From Pontimonas sp. (GTDB lineage: Bacteria; Actinomycetota; Actinomycetes; Actinomycetales; Microbacteriaceae), in contig JAFMKX010000003.1 in NCBI GenBank assembly GCA_017852615.1, positions 1 to 49,942 of the forward strand: a stretch of 49,942 bases of DNA, given 5' to 3'. Position numbers and translations under genes: made by a program. The notes beneath the pieces are model-generated. The model worked only from the letters and a program-made list of their open reading frames with translations. It did no database searches and was not told the origin of the DNA. Below, piece by piece: positions 26,984-35,795 of the stretch. Position 1 is the first letter of the stretch; every line of letters starts with the position of its first letter.

Positions 26984-27799
26984 TTAGTGTTCTTCCGCCA
27001 GCGCTAACTGGAGGTAGACAGCGGTCAAAAGCGTGAATACGTAGGCCTGCAATACAGCGACCAACAATTCAAAAAAAGTGAAGACAATGCTAAAAGCTAT
27101 CGTCCCAATCCCGAAGAAACCCATAAAGGAATCGGAATAGAGGATAAAGAAGTGAGTGGAAGAGAAGAACAAGACGAGAAGGAAGTGGCCCACCACCATG
27201 TTCATCAGCAGTCGCAACGTCAGAGTCACGGGGCGAAGAATGAAGGTGGAAACAAGTTCAATCGGAGTCACGATCAGGTACAAAGGCCAGGGCACTCCAG
27301 GGGGCAGAAGAGAGTTCTTCAAGAAGGTGCCGGGGTGCTTGCGAAGACCCGCGTAAACGAAGGCCAAGTAAGAGGTGACGGCAAGCACCAGTGGCATTCC
27401 AATGACGCTTGTTCCTGCAATGTTCAAACCAGGTATGACACCGGTGAGGTTCATGAACAACACGAGGAAGAAAATGCTGGTGAGCAAGGGCAAGAAGCGC
27501 TTGCCATCTTTTTCACCGAGTAGGTCCTCAGCAATGTTGACGCGGACCAAACTCAATCCCATTTCCACGACGCCTTGGAAACGTCCAGGAACAACGGTCA
27601 TTTTGCGGGTTCCGAGCCAAAACACCAGGAACAGCGCCGCTACAGCGAGAAGCCGAACCAGGATAATTCGGTTCATCTCGAAGATGGTGCCTTCAAACAA
27701 GATGGCAGGTGGGAAAAACTCTTCAATCGTCGGTGGAGAGAATCCTCCAGATTCGCTGGCGGCAAACTGGAACAGTGTCTCAGTGGCTTCTGTTAACAG
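26984..27799 (-). CDS. atpB: ATP synthase Fo a subunit, apparent CTG start
   Basis: Proton channel subunit with the essential Arg region LRLLMNMVVGHFLL and C-terminal VLQAYVFTLLTAVYL. The family's N-terminus (SPPTIEEFFPPAILFEG here) is encoded upstream of the first conventional start (TTG at 27700), in an open frame that holds no ATG, GTG or TTG. The CTG at 27799, with GGAG six nt upstream, gives about 271 residues beginning (M)LTEATETLFQFAASESG. This makes CTG the best start; TTG at 27700 would remove 33 conserved-looking residues. First gene of the atp operon. Lies 105 bp after a TsaC-like gene. Confidence 0.85.
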   Translation of the reverse strand: MLTEATETLFQFAASESGGFSPPTIEEFFPPAILFEGTIFEMNRIILVRLLAVAALFLVFWLGTRKMTVVPGRFQGVVEMGLSLVRVNIAEDLLGEKDGKRFLPLLTSIFFLVLFMNLTGVIPGLNIAGTSVIGMPLVLAVTSYLAFVYAGLRKHPGTFLKNSLLPPGVPWPLYLIVTPIELVSTFILRPVTLTLRLLMNMVVGHFLLVLFFSSTHFFILYSDSFMGFFGIGTIAFSIVFTFFELLVAVLQAYVFTLLTAVYLQLALAEEH

Positions 27800-27878
27800 C
27801 TCTGTCTCCAGTTTCGGGGCACCGTTAAAGGCGCGGCGAACGACGTGTTCGTGAACTCTATCAATCCTAGCTGATGGG

Positions 27879-27901
27879 CACCAATCAGCCTTCTATTGGT
27901 G
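27879..27901 (-). terminator. Hairpin between the polyamine operon and atpB
   Basis: CACCAAT and ATTGGTG pair perfectly across a 9-base loop, two bases beyond the stop of the TsaC-like gene. No T-run follows on the minus strand. It may end the polyamine transcript or be a binding site close to the atp promoter; a weak TTGGTG/TAGAGT pair with 18-bp spacing (minus strand) lies just beyond. Confidence 0.4.
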
Positions 27902-27903
27902 GT

Positions 27904-28569
27904 TTAGGCAAACCGCTCTGCGGGCACCGCATGGAAGATATCTGTGAGCGGAATAAGGCCCTCGCGAACGACGCGAAGCTTCCCGCCGGGGTGACCCACA
28001 CCAGTTGCATCGATCACGGTGGAGAATTCTTTTCCCGGTTTTTCTTCACCAGCAGCCAAGAAAACAGACACCGCATCACCTAAGCGTTTGGCAATAGCGG
28101 AGGGAGACACCAGGGGCTTCTCCCCTTGGATAAAGGCGCCGGATTGGACCAAGGGTCCCGTCTCGCTCAATAACTCCAGGGCGATACGGTTGCCAGGCAT
28201 TCGAAGTGCCACCGTCCCTTTCGTCTCACCAAGATCCCACGCTAGGGATTCACCCGCGGGCACAATGAGGGTTAACCCACCGGGCCAAAATTCCTGGGCG
28301 AGGGTTTTTACGTCCTCGTCAACATGTTCGGCAAGTGCGGCAAGAGTGGGTATTCCGGGCAAGAAAACAGACAGGGGGGCGTTAGCCGGCATCCCCCGCG
28401 CCGATCTCAGTTTTGCGACTGCGGCCGGTTTGAACGCGTCTGCCACCAGCGCATACTGCGTATCTGTGGGGATTGCTACGACGTCACCGCGTCCAATACT
28501 CATCCGAGCGGTGCGCATACCTTCTAACAGCTCAGCGCTATTAGAGGTTTTGAAGATTCGGGCACTCAC
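27904..28569 (-). CDS. TsaC/YrdC-like protein lacking key residues
   Basis: 221 residues aligning along its whole length with the TsaC at 40659-41339 (IPTDTQYALVADAF for IPTDTVYGVGCDAF; FWPGGLTLIV for FWPGGVTIVF; WDLGETKGTVALRMP for WDLGDTQGTVALRMP). The KGR motif after the first helix is SARG and the SSAN motif is QSGA, so both the Lys and the Ser/Asn expected for threonylcarbamoyl-AMP synthesis are missing. It starts inside the preceding aminotransferase gene (4-nt overlap) and is the last gene of the polyamine operon. The full TsaC elsewhere makes this dispensable for tRNA modification. Function unknown. Confidence 0.82.
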   Translation of the reverse strand: MSARIFKTSNSAELLEGMRTARMSIGRGDVVAIPTDTQYALVADAFKPAAVAKLRSARGMPANAPLSVFLPGIPTLAALAEHVDEDVKTLAQEFWPGGLTLIVPAGESLAWDLGETKGTVALRMPGNRIALELLSETGPLVQSGAFIQGEKPLVSPSAIAKRLGDAVSVFLAAGEEKPGKEFSTVIDATGVGHPGGKLRVVREGLIPLTDIFHAVPAERFA

Positions 28570-29918
28570 CCAAACAAGCTTTCCACGGCTTCTCGGAAGT
28601 GCGCCGTGTGAGCATCCACATCCTGAGAGGAAGTGGCGGGGCTCATCAGGGCCATATTGTGAAATGGCGTCATCAGAATTCCTCTATTGAGCGCGTGCAA
28701 GTGCAAATACTGCTGCAGTTCGAAATCGTCTGCGTGGGCGGCTTCGCCTCCATCGTGAGGAGCGTGAGGCAGGAAACTATATTCCGCCCTGGTCCCCAAT
28801 TGAGTCACCTGCCATGGCACATTCCAGTCCTCCAGAGCCTGGGAAACGCCCTGGGTCCACCTCGTGGCTTGGTCAATCATCGCGGGGTAAGACTCTGGAG
28901 TGAGAACCTCACCGAGAGTTGCTCTAATCCCGACCAGGGATAACGCGTTGCCGGCCAAAGTCCCTCCGACACCCCCGACGTCAATATCTTCCAGGTGCAA
29001 GGAGGACCGAACCTTGTCTCCCAGTTCTTGGGTCATCCCATAGGCACCAGCGGGGATTCCTCCTGCAATGGTTTTGCCGACCACCACGGCATCGGGTCTG
29101 AGCCCATCGCGTTGGGTCATTCCTCCTGGCCCGGCACATAGCGTGTGGGTTTCGTCAATAATCAACACGGCGCCATGGCGGGTAGCGAGTTCTCGCAGCG
29201 CGTCGTGCCATCCAGGCTCTGGAAGCACGATGCCAATATTCGTCATCGCGGGTTCCACCAACACACAGGCAATCTCGCCGGTGGCAAAGGCGGCTTCCAG
29301 TGCTGGCACATCGTTGAAGGGCACGACCACAGTAGTTTCTGAGGGTGGTACCGGAGCGCCAATATTGCCCCGGCGTTCCACCACAGCGCCATTGTCATCG
29401 AGTGTGGCAAAGGTTTCGTCCACACTGCCGTGATAGCAATAATCCATCACCAAAACTTTTTTCTTACCGGTGACGGCCCGGGAATATCGGATCATCGCCC
29501 GGTTGGCATCGGTGGCTGTGAGCGTGAACTGCCACATCGGCACACCAAAGCGTTCGGCCAGCATGCCCGCGGCAATCTCCGCATCCTCGGTGGGCAACAT
29601 GGTGGTGATTCCCTTGGCCAATTGGGCACTCAGCGCGTCCACCGTGGGCTTGGGCGAATGCCCCACCATGGCGCCGGTATCACCGAGGCACAAGTCGACG
29701 TGGTCAATCCCATCTACGCAGGTGAAATGGGCGCCTTGAGCGTGATCGACATACACCGGCCACGGGCCTGGCCACTTCGCCATCCACAGCATCGGAACCC
29801 CGTCGGGCATTCTGTGCGTAGCTTTGTCGAAAAGCTCACGGGAACGAGGTCGTTCTTGCTCGAAGCGGGCGATCTCAGCGCGCATGAGAGAAGACAGACG
29901 TTCACGGTCAACAGACAT
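28566..29918 (-). CDS. Class III aminotransferase (GSA-aminomutase-like)
   Basis: 450 residues of PLP-dependent class III fold, most like glutamate-1-semialdehyde aminomutase relatives. Schiff-base Lys282 sits in VVGKTIAGGIPAG and the PLP aspartate in LIIDETHTLCAG. The loop that in most relatives reads SGTEA is TATDANRAM here. Substrate is unknown; its place behind PotDABC suggests an amine or amino-acid imported by that transporter. Start ATG at 29918 behind AGGGAG, 29 bp after potC. It overlaps the TsaC-like gene by four bases. Confidence 0.85.
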   Translation of the reverse strand: MSVDRERLSSLMRAEIARFEQERPRSRELFDKATHRMPDGVPMLWMAKWPGPWPVYVDHAQGAHFTCVDGIDHVDLCLGDTGAMVGHSPKPTVDALSAQLAKGITTMLPTEDAEIAAGMLAERFGVPMWQFTLTATDANRAMIRYSRAVTGKKKVLVMDYCYHGSVDETFATLDDNGAVVERRGNIGAPVPPSETTVVVPFNDVPALEAAFATGEIACVLVEPAMTNIGIVLPEPGWHDALRELATRHGAVLIIDETHTLCAGPGGMTQRDGLRPDAVVVGKTIAGGIPAGAYGMTQELGDKVRSSLHLEDIDVGGVGGTLAGNALSLVGIRATLGEVLTPESYPAMIDQATRWTQGVSQALEDWNVPWQVTQLGTRAEYSFLPHAPHDGGEAAHADDFELQQYLHLHALNRGILMTPFHNMALMSPATSSQDVDAHTAHFREAVESLFG

Positions 29919-29947
29919 AGTTGTGCTCCCTCTGGAGAAAAAAGAAC

Positions 29948-30745
29948 CTAACCCGCTTGCGCAAGCCGCTGGCGCTTGATCGCGCCACCAACCTGAGCAA
30001 TAAGGACAAGGAGGATGGCGCAGAAGAAGACCCCGGAGGCAATCACATTTGCTTCGGCGGGAATTCCCCGAGCAGCAGCGGTGTAGACAAAACGGGGGAA
30101 CGTCATCGCGGGTCCGGCGTTGAAGTTGGTGATGATGAAGTCATCAAAACTCAGCGCGAAAGATAAGAGTGCGGCAGCAACGATTCCTGGAATCAAGAGG
30201 GGAAAGGTCACACGCCAGAACACTTGGTTGGGCGAAGCATAAAGATCTCGACCGGCCTCTTCGAGAGCCCCATCGAGCACCGCCACCCGCGCCCGGACGG
30301 TCACGACAACAAAACTGATGCAAAACATGGTGTGCGCGATGATGATGGTGACGAGTCCTTTTTGAACTCCCAGTTGTAAAAATTGTGCGGCGAGGCCTGC
30401 TCCCAAGACAACCTCTGGTGTGGCCATGGGCAAGAAGAGCAAGAGAGTAGTGGCTTCGCGGAAACGGAACCGATAGCGCACCAACGCGAGGGCAATCGCG
30501 GTACCCATGGCGGTCGCCAACACGGTCGATACCCCGGCTACGAGCAGTGAATTACCAAACGAGCTACACACATCTTGGGCGTTGCAGACATCGAGCCAGT
30601 TATCGAAGGTGAAGCCGCGCCAGACGATGTTGGTGCGTCGTGCGTCGTTGAACGAAAACACAATCGTGTAGACGATCGGAATCATCAAGAAGACCAACGC
30701 CATGCCGGAGTACACCCACAGCAGGTACTTACCAAAGCCCCTCAT
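29948..30745 (-). CDS. potC: Polyamine ABC transporter permease (PotC-type)
   Basis: 265 residues, about six membrane helices, with the permease EAA loop around EEAGRDLYASPNQVFWRVTFPLL. Second inner-membrane channel subunit of a spermidine/putrescine-type importer. Starts with a 4-nt overlap in potB. Codon and length are ordinary. Substrate assigned by the neighbouring binding protein and the catabolic genes. Confidence 0.9.
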   Translation of the reverse strand: MRGFGKYLLWVYSGMALVFLMIPIVYTIVFSFNDARRTNIVWRGFTFDNWLDVCNAQDVCSSFGNSLLVAGVSTVLATAMGTAIALALVRYRFRFREATTLLLFLPMATPEVVLGAGLAAQFLQLGVQKGLVTIIIAHTMFCISFVVVTVRARVAVLDGALEEAGRDLYASPNQVFWRVTFPLLIPGIVAAALLSFALSFDDFIITNFNAGPAMTFPRFVYTAAARGIPAEANVIASGVFFCAILLVLIAQVGGAIKRQRLAQAG

Positions 30746-31671
30746 AACAGGTCATCCGTTCCGCTGCGGCGAACATAGATGGACACCAGAATCAAGATCG
30801 ACATCATCAAAATCAGAGACAGCGCCGCTGCGGCCGGGAAATTCTGCAAAACCAGGAAGTTGGCCTCGATGACATTTCCCATCATGGCGGTGTCGGTAGA
30901 TCCCAAAAAGTCTCTTGAAGCATTGATGTAATCACCGGTAGCGGGGATAAAGGTCAATAGCGTCCCCGAGATAACTCCTGGAATCGAGAGCGGAAAGGTG
31001 ACCTTGCGAAATACGGTCACAGGGTTCGCATAAAGGTCCCCACCCGCTTCGACATAACGCAGATCAAGTTTTTCCAGGGTCGTGTAAATCGGCAGAGCCA
31101 TAAAAGGCAGGAACATATACGTCAGACCAAACACCACAGAGAACGGCGTGCCGGTCAAATAGGCGTCGGCGGGAATCAGTTGCATGGTTTTGAGCGCCCC
31201 CACCACAAAGCCTTCATCCGAGAAGATTTGCTTCCATGCGAGGGTGCGCAGCAGGAAGGAGATGAAAAATGGTGCGATGAGGAGGACCAATGCGAGAGCT
31301 TGCCAGAGAGGATAGGCGCGCAGTTTTACACCGATCACATACGCCAGGGGGTAACCCAGGAGTAAGGCAAACACCGTGGCCAAGCTCGCATAGACAAACG
31401 ATCTACCGATGTGGGTGAAATAGGTGCTCACCACCTCTACGTAATTTTCGAACCTAAAAGCAGTTTGATACTCACCAATAAAGCCACCGGGAACGGATTC
31501 TTGAAAACTGGTGAGGACTAGAGAAAAAAGAGGGGTCACAAAAAACAAAATCAGGTAGAGAATTCCCGGCAACAGCAGCCACAGCGCTACAGGGCTTTTG
31601 CGCTGCACTTGGGGGGCAGCGGCAGCTACTGACCCGCCGGGGGCAGAACTTTGAAACGCTCCGAAGGCCAC
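30742..31671 (-). CDS. potB: Polyamine ABC transporter permease (PotB-type)
   Basis: 309 residues, about six membrane helices, with the EAA loop EAGGDLYANPVTVFRKVTFPLSIPG. The first permease subunit of the importer. Start is GTG at 31671, overlapping the potA stop as TAGTG. A Pro/Ala-rich stretch of about 25 residues comes before the first helix. Confidence 0.9.
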   Translation of the reverse strand: MAFGAFQSSAPGGSVAAAAPQVQRKSPVALWLLLPGILYLILFFVTPLFSLVLTSFQESVPGGFIGEYQTAFRFENYVEVVSTYFTHIGRSFVYASLATVFALLLGYPLAYVIGVKLRAYPLWQALALVLLIAPFFISFLLRTLAWKQIFSDEGFVVGALKTMQLIPADAYLTGTPFSVVFGLTYMFLPFMALPIYTTLEKLDLRYVEAGGDLYANPVTVFRKVTFPLSIPGVISGTLLTFIPATGDYINASRDFLGSTDTAMMGNVIEANFLVLQNFPAAAALSLILMMSILILVSIYVRRSGTDDLL

Positions 31672-32882
31672 TAGGCCTCCTCGAATTCAGCTTCTAACTT
31701 CTCCCGCTCCTGCACTGCAACCGACACCGTGTCCGTGTCCGAGACGTACTTTCCCTCGGGTGCAGGCGCGTCAGCGAGACCAAAAGCGTGGTCGACTTGC
31801 CAAGACACGAATACCTCATCGCCCTCACTGGCGTGTTCGCCAAGTGACGTATTTTGAGCAAAGACAATAATCTGGCCCATCCCCGGCACCTCAACGAGGT
31901 ACTGGGTGCTGACACCAGAGAAAGAAGCATCCGTGACTCGCCCAGGGCCCAGGACCGTCACCGAAGAACTCTGAGCCGGTTTTTCTCGGTGCAAGACAAC
32001 TTTTTCGGGTCGAATACCCACCGTGACGTCACCCCTGTGGGAGACGGCTCGATCGGTGGGAACACGAAGTTCTTGGCCAGCAACGCTGACCGTGATGACC
32101 TGATTGGTAGACCCACTCACTTCACCGGTGAAGAGATTGGATTGGCCCAAGAATGTGGCAACAAAGGAAGTTTGGGGGGATTCGTAGAGCTCCTCGGGAG
32201 CACCCATCTGTTCAATACGTCCTTGATTCATCACCGCGACGGTGTCCGCCATCGTCATGGCTTCTTCCTGGTCATGAGTCACGTGCAAGAAGGTCAGACC
32301 GACTTCTTGTTGGATTTCTTTGAGCTCTAATTGCATTTGGCGGCGAAGCTTGAGGTCTAGAGCGCCGAGGGGTTCATCCAAGAGAAGCAGAGCAGGACGG
32401 TTCACCACGGCACGCGCCAACGCCACACGCTGTTGCTGTCCACCGGAGAGTTGGGCGGGCTTGCGATTGGCCACATGCCCCAGTTCCACGAGTGCCAAAG
32501 CATCTTTTGCTAATTGGTCGGCATCCGCGATTTTGCGACGTTTGAGTCCAAACATCACGTTATCGAGCACACTCATGTGGGGGAAGAGCGCATAGGACTG
32601 GAAGACCGTATTTACTGGCCTCTGGTAAGCCTTCGTGTCAGTGACATCCTTACCACCGACCAGGATTCGACCTTCCGTGGGCTCTTCCAGCCCTGCTACG
32701 AGCCTCAGTGTTGTGGTCTTGCCACACCCACTGGGCCCGAGCAGGGCGAAGAAGGAACCTGCTGGAATATCCAGCGAAAGGTCATCAATAGCGGTGAAGC
32801 CAGGAAACCGTTTGGTGACATTCACCAGGGACAGATCTGCACCTGCTTCAGCAAATTGTCGCGCCGAAGTTTCCTTATTCAC
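31671..32882 (-). CDS. potA: Polyamine ABC transporter ATP-binding protein
   Basis: 403 residues from a GTG at 32882, 19 bp after potD. Walker A GPSGCGKT at 49-56, signature [14 protein letters not shown], Walker [13 protein letters not shown], and a C-terminal TOBE-like domain (about 270-380). A longer frame to 33002 overlaps potD with an Arg/Ser/Pro-rich stretch and is rejected. The GTG has no strong RBS, so it may rely on coupling from potD. ATPase of the importer. Confidence 0.92.
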   Translation of the reverse strand: MNKETSARQFAEAGADLSLVNVTKRFPGFTAIDDLSLDIPAGSFFALLGPSGCGKTTTLRLVAGLEEPTEGRILVGGKDVTDTKAYQRPVNTVFQSYALFPHMSVLDNVMFGLKRRKIADADQLAKDALALVELGHVANRKPAQLSGGQQQRVALARAVVNRPALLLLDEPLGALDLKLRRQMQLELKEIQQEVGLTFLHVTHDQEEAMTMADTVAVMNQGRIEQMGAPEELYESPQTSFVATFLGQSNLFTGEVSGSTNQVITVSVAGQELRVPTDRAVSHRGDVTVGIRPEKVVLHREKPAQSSSVTVLGPGRVTDASFSGVSTQYLVEVPGMGQIIVFAQNTSLGEHASEGDEVFVSWQVDHAFGLADAPAPEGKYVSDTDTVSVAVQEREKLEAEFEEA

Positions 32883-32901
32883 CGTGTCGTGACGCTTACT
32901 A

Positions 32902-34116
32902 CTAGGCGCCCAAGGCGATGGCCTGGAAGGCCGCCTGGAACTCGTTGTCCTCGTCGGAGCTGAGAGTTCTAAAGGCCTTCGCCTGAGCCAAAGTGGCGGC
33001 ATCAGGGAAGATCAATTTGTTCTCAGCCAGATCAGGATCGATATCCATGGCAGCTTCGTAGGCGCCCTTGACTGGCGTCACGTAGTTCACCCAGGCAGCA
33101 ACTTCCGCAGCAACCTCAGGCTCGTAGTAGTAGTTCATCAGCGCTTCAGCGTTGGCTTTGCGAGGAGAACCGATCGGCACAACCATGGTGTCGTTCCAAA
33201 TGGTGGCACCAGACTCGGGGAAGACGAACTTCCACTTCTCGCCATCGTCATAACCATTTTCGTAGTTAATCAAGGTGATATCCCCAGACCAACCAATGGC
33301 GACCAAGGCGTCCTCGTTGACCAGGTCTTCGGTGTAGGAGTTACCACGCACGTTACGAATCTGGCCAGCTTCCACCTGTTCACGCAGAACGTCGAGAGCC
33401 TTGTTGAATTCGTTTGCTCCCCAATCGCTGGAAATGTCGACGCCATTGGCCATCATCAAGATACCGACGGTGTCGCGCATTTCGGAGAGAACGACGACGC
33501 GACCCTTGAGCTCAGGAGCCCACAGATCCTCTACCGTGCGAATTTCTCCCACTTTGTCGACGTTGTAGGCCAGACCCGCGAATCCACCCTGCCAAGGCAG
33601 GCTCTTCTTGCGGCCTGGATCCCAGTCTGGGTTGGCTAGTGAGTCAACAACGTTGACCTTGTTAGGAACATTTGCTTCGTTGAGTTCCTGGACGAAACCC
33701 ATCTGGCCCCAACGAGCAGCCATCCATTCGGTGGGAACAACGATGTCAGCGCCAATGTCTTGACCCAACTGGAGCTGGTCGCGCACCTTGGCGTAGTAGG
33801 TGTTGTTGTCGTCGTAGTCGACCATGTAGTTGACCGCGATACCCGTCTGCTCCTGGAAACGATCCAGCGTGGGGTAGTTGCCGTCATCGTCTTCATCGAT
33901 GTAAAACGGCCAGTTAGACCAGTTCAAGGTCTTGTCGGTGGCGGAAATATCTTCTGCTGCCACGAGTTCTGAGTCCGAAGCACAGGCGGCGAGACCGAGA
34001 GCTACGGCGCTTCCACCAGCCCCAGCAAGAAAAGATCGCCTGGAGAGCTGCGACTTCTTAGCCATCTTGATCAGGCTGCGGACCATGGGGTCTTCAGGTA
34101 ATGGACGATTCGACAT
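32902..34116 (-). CDS. potD: Polyamine-binding protein, Tat-type lipoprotein
   Basis: 404 residues of the spermidine/putrescine-binding family (NWPFYIDEDDDG near 68, then the typical DIVVPTEWMAARW). Residues 22-45 form a signal with the twin-arginine motif LSRRSFLAGAGG and a lipobox LAAC, so it is probably exported folded and lipid-anchored. GAGGAG sits 5 nt before the ATG. First gene of potDABC; 116 bp behind the aldehyde dehydrogenase and with its own likely promoter (CATAAT/TATACA near 34128-34135). Confidence 0.92.
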   Translation of the reverse strand: MSNRPLPEDPMVRSLIKMAKKSQLSRRSFLAGAGGSAVALGLAACASDSELVAAEDISATDKTLNWSNWPFYIDEDDDGNYPTLDRFQEQTGIAVNYMVDYDDNNTYYAKVRDQLQLGQDIGADIVVPTEWMAARWGQMGFVQELNEANVPNKVNVVDSLANPDWDPGRKKSLPWQGGFAGLAYNVDKVGEIRTVEDLWAPELKGRVVVLSEMRDTVGILMMANGVDISSDWGANEFNKALDVLREQVEAGQIRNVRGNSYTEDLVNEDALVAIGWSGDITLINYENGYDDGEKWKFVFPESGATIWNDTMVVPIGSPRKANAEALMNYYYEPEVAAEVAAWVNYVTPVKGAYEAAMDIDPDLAENKLIFPDAATLAQAKAFRTLSSDEDNEFQAAFQAIALGA

Positions 34117-34141
34117 TGAAACTCCTCATTATGTATACGTA

Positions 34142-34153
34142 GTGCCAAGGCAC
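34142..34153. promoter_or_regulatory. Inverted repeat upstream of potD
   Basis: GTGCC-AA-GGCAC lies 26-37 bp before the potD start codon, next to GTATAC and just upstream of a CATAAT-type -10 on the minus strand. A regulator site between the aldehyde dehydrogenase end and potD is likely. The Lrp protein of the cluster is an obvious candidate, but the repeat does not look like an AT-rich Lrp site. Confidence 0.35.
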
Positions 34154-34232
34154 CAGGTGATTAATTGATGATAGACCGATTGTCACGACGAGGTGTCACT
34201 TTTACGTCACGGTCTGGTTGCGTTACTTCCTC

Positions 34233-35669
34233 CTACTCTCCGATGTAGGACATCACGTGCTTTATGCGCGTGTAGTCCTCGAACCCATATTGGGACAAAT
34301 CTTTGCCATAGCCGGAGTGCTTAAAGCCTCCGTGAGGCATCTCTGCCACGAGGGGAATATGGCAGTTAATCCACACAGCCCCGAAGTCAAGACCCTTGGC
34401 GAATCGCATCGCCCGACCATGATCTTTCGTCCACACACTCGAGGACAAGCCATACAGCACGTCGTTGGCCATGCCAAGAGCTTCCTGCTCTTGCGTGAAG
34501 GTCTGGACCGTGATGACGGGACCAAAGATTTCGTTCTGAATGGCATCATCGCGCTGCTTCAAGCCCGTCACAATGGTGGGCTCCACGAAGTACCCTGTGC
34601 TGCCCTGCCTGGAACCACCGGTCTCGACCACAGCGTGATCGGGCAGTGCTCCCAAAACCCCCATGACTCGATCCATCTGGTTGTGGTTGTTCAGCGGGCC
34701 ATAGAAAATGTTGGGGTCGGAGGGCATTCCGGTGGTGACGTTACCCGCTACCCATTTCTTGAGCTCCGCGACGAAGTCATCGTGAATCGATTCGTGGACG
34801 AGCACACGCGTGGCCGCGGTGCAGTCCTGGCCAGCGTTGAAGAATCCGGCAGTAGCAATGCCTTCGACTGCGGAGGAAATATCCGCATCGGCAAAGACCA
34901 CCACAGGTGCTTTGCCACCGAGTTCTAAGTGAACTCTCTTGAGATCACTGGATGCTGCCTTGGCGACCTCCATACCGGCGCGAACCGAGCCGGTAATCGA
35001 AACCATTTGAGGGGTGCGGTGGTCGATCATGGCAGCCCCGGTGGTGCGGTCTCCCGTGATGACATTGACCACCCCAGGGGGCAGATGTTGCGCACAAATT
35101 TCGGCCAAGAGCAACGTGCTCTGGGGCGTGGTGTCGGAAGGCTTCAGCACAGTGGTGTTTCCCGCTGCGACCGCCGGAGCAAATTTCCATACCGCCATGT
35201 TCAGCGGATAGTTCCAGGGAGTTACTTGTCCAATGACACCAATCGGTTCGCGGCGAATCATCGAGGTGTGATCGGCCATGTATTCCCCGGCGCTGCGGCC
35301 CTCGAGGTTACGAGCAGCCCCCGCAAAGAAACGAATCTGATCTACGCTGAGCGAAATCTCGTCGTCGACCAAAGTCGCACGAGGTTTCCCTGCGTCTTGT
35401 GACTCCACATCCGCAAACTCTTCGGCCCTTTTTTCCATTTCATCGGCAATGCGAAACAGAGCCAGCTGGCGCTCCCCTGGTGTGGTGTTTCCCCAGGTCT
35501 CAAAAGCATCCGCCGCTGCCGCATAAGCAGCATCAACATCCGCGGCACTGGAGATGGGTGCCTGCGCATAGACAGCCTCGGTGGCGGGATCAATGAGGTC
35601 CATGGCGTCCTTGCCACTGGCCTCTACATAGTTACCGTTGACGAAATTCTTAAGCGTGGGAGTAGTCAT
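34233..35669 (-). CDS. patD: Gamma-aminobutyraldehyde dehydrogenase
   Basis: 478 residues of the aldehyde dehydrogenase superfamily. Catalytic Cys in FNAGQDCTAATR, general base Glu in LELGGKAPV, and the family-specific C-terminus MPHGGFKHSGYGKDLSQYG. It oxidises 4-aminobutanal, made from putrescine by the aminotransferase at 36266, to GABA. Divergent from the Lrp gene across a 126-bp regulatory region. Alternatives are betaine-aldehyde or related aminoaldehyde dehydrogenases; context favours the GABA route. Confidence 0.92.
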   Translation of the reverse strand: MTTPTLKNFVNGNYVEASGKDAMDLIDPATEAVYAQAPISSAADVDAAYAAAADAFETWGNTTPGERQLALFRIADEMEKRAEEFADVESQDAGKPRATLVDDEISLSVDQIRFFAGAARNLEGRSAGEYMADHTSMIRREPIGVIGQVTPWNYPLNMAVWKFAPAVAAGNTTVLKPSDTTPQSTLLLAEICAQHLPPGVVNVITGDRTTGAAMIDHRTPQMVSITGSVRAGMEVAKAASSDLKRVHLELGGKAPVVVFADADISSAVEGIATAGFFNAGQDCTAATRVLVHESIHDDFVAELKKWVAGNVTTGMPSDPNIFYGPLNNHNQMDRVMGVLGALPDHAVVETGGSRQGSTGYFVEPTIVTGLKQRDDAIQNEIFGPVITVQTFTQEQEALGMANDVLYGLSSSVWTKDHGRAMRFAKGLDFGAVWINCHIPLVAEMPHGGFKHSGYGKDLSQYGFEDYTRIKHVMSYIGE

Positions 35670-35749
35670 GGCGATACCCTAACCTAGTGGCATACCGTAG
35701 GTCCACCCGGGTATTGGGGAATCTTTTCGTTGCCATTTCTCTTATTTCA

Positions 35750-35781
35750 ACTAATTTCGTTTGCTTTTGGGGAAAATTAGT
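35750..35781. promoter_or_regulatory. AT-rich dyad before the Lrp-type gene
   Basis: The 126-bp divergent region between patD and the Lrp-type gene has an AT-rich half. ACTAATTT and AAATTAGT form perfect 8-bp arms with a 16-bp spacer at 35750-35781, 14 bp before the regulator start codon. TTTCG and CGAAA half-sites also flank it. This is a fitting place for autoregulation and joint control of patD by the Lrp-type protein. Confidence 0.45.
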
Positions 35782-35795
35782 GCGAAAATCATCGG

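Noticed and set aside
28566-29918. Glutamate-1-semialdehyde aminomutase (hemL)
   Set aside because: The SGTEA loop of HemL is missing and the operon context is polyamine transport, not heme synthesis.
35672-35718. ATACCC and GGGTAT half-sites upstream of patD, as a possible second CstR operator
   Set aside because: The halves are about 35 bp apart, not separated by the four bases seen at cdr, so a repressor tetramer site is unlikely.
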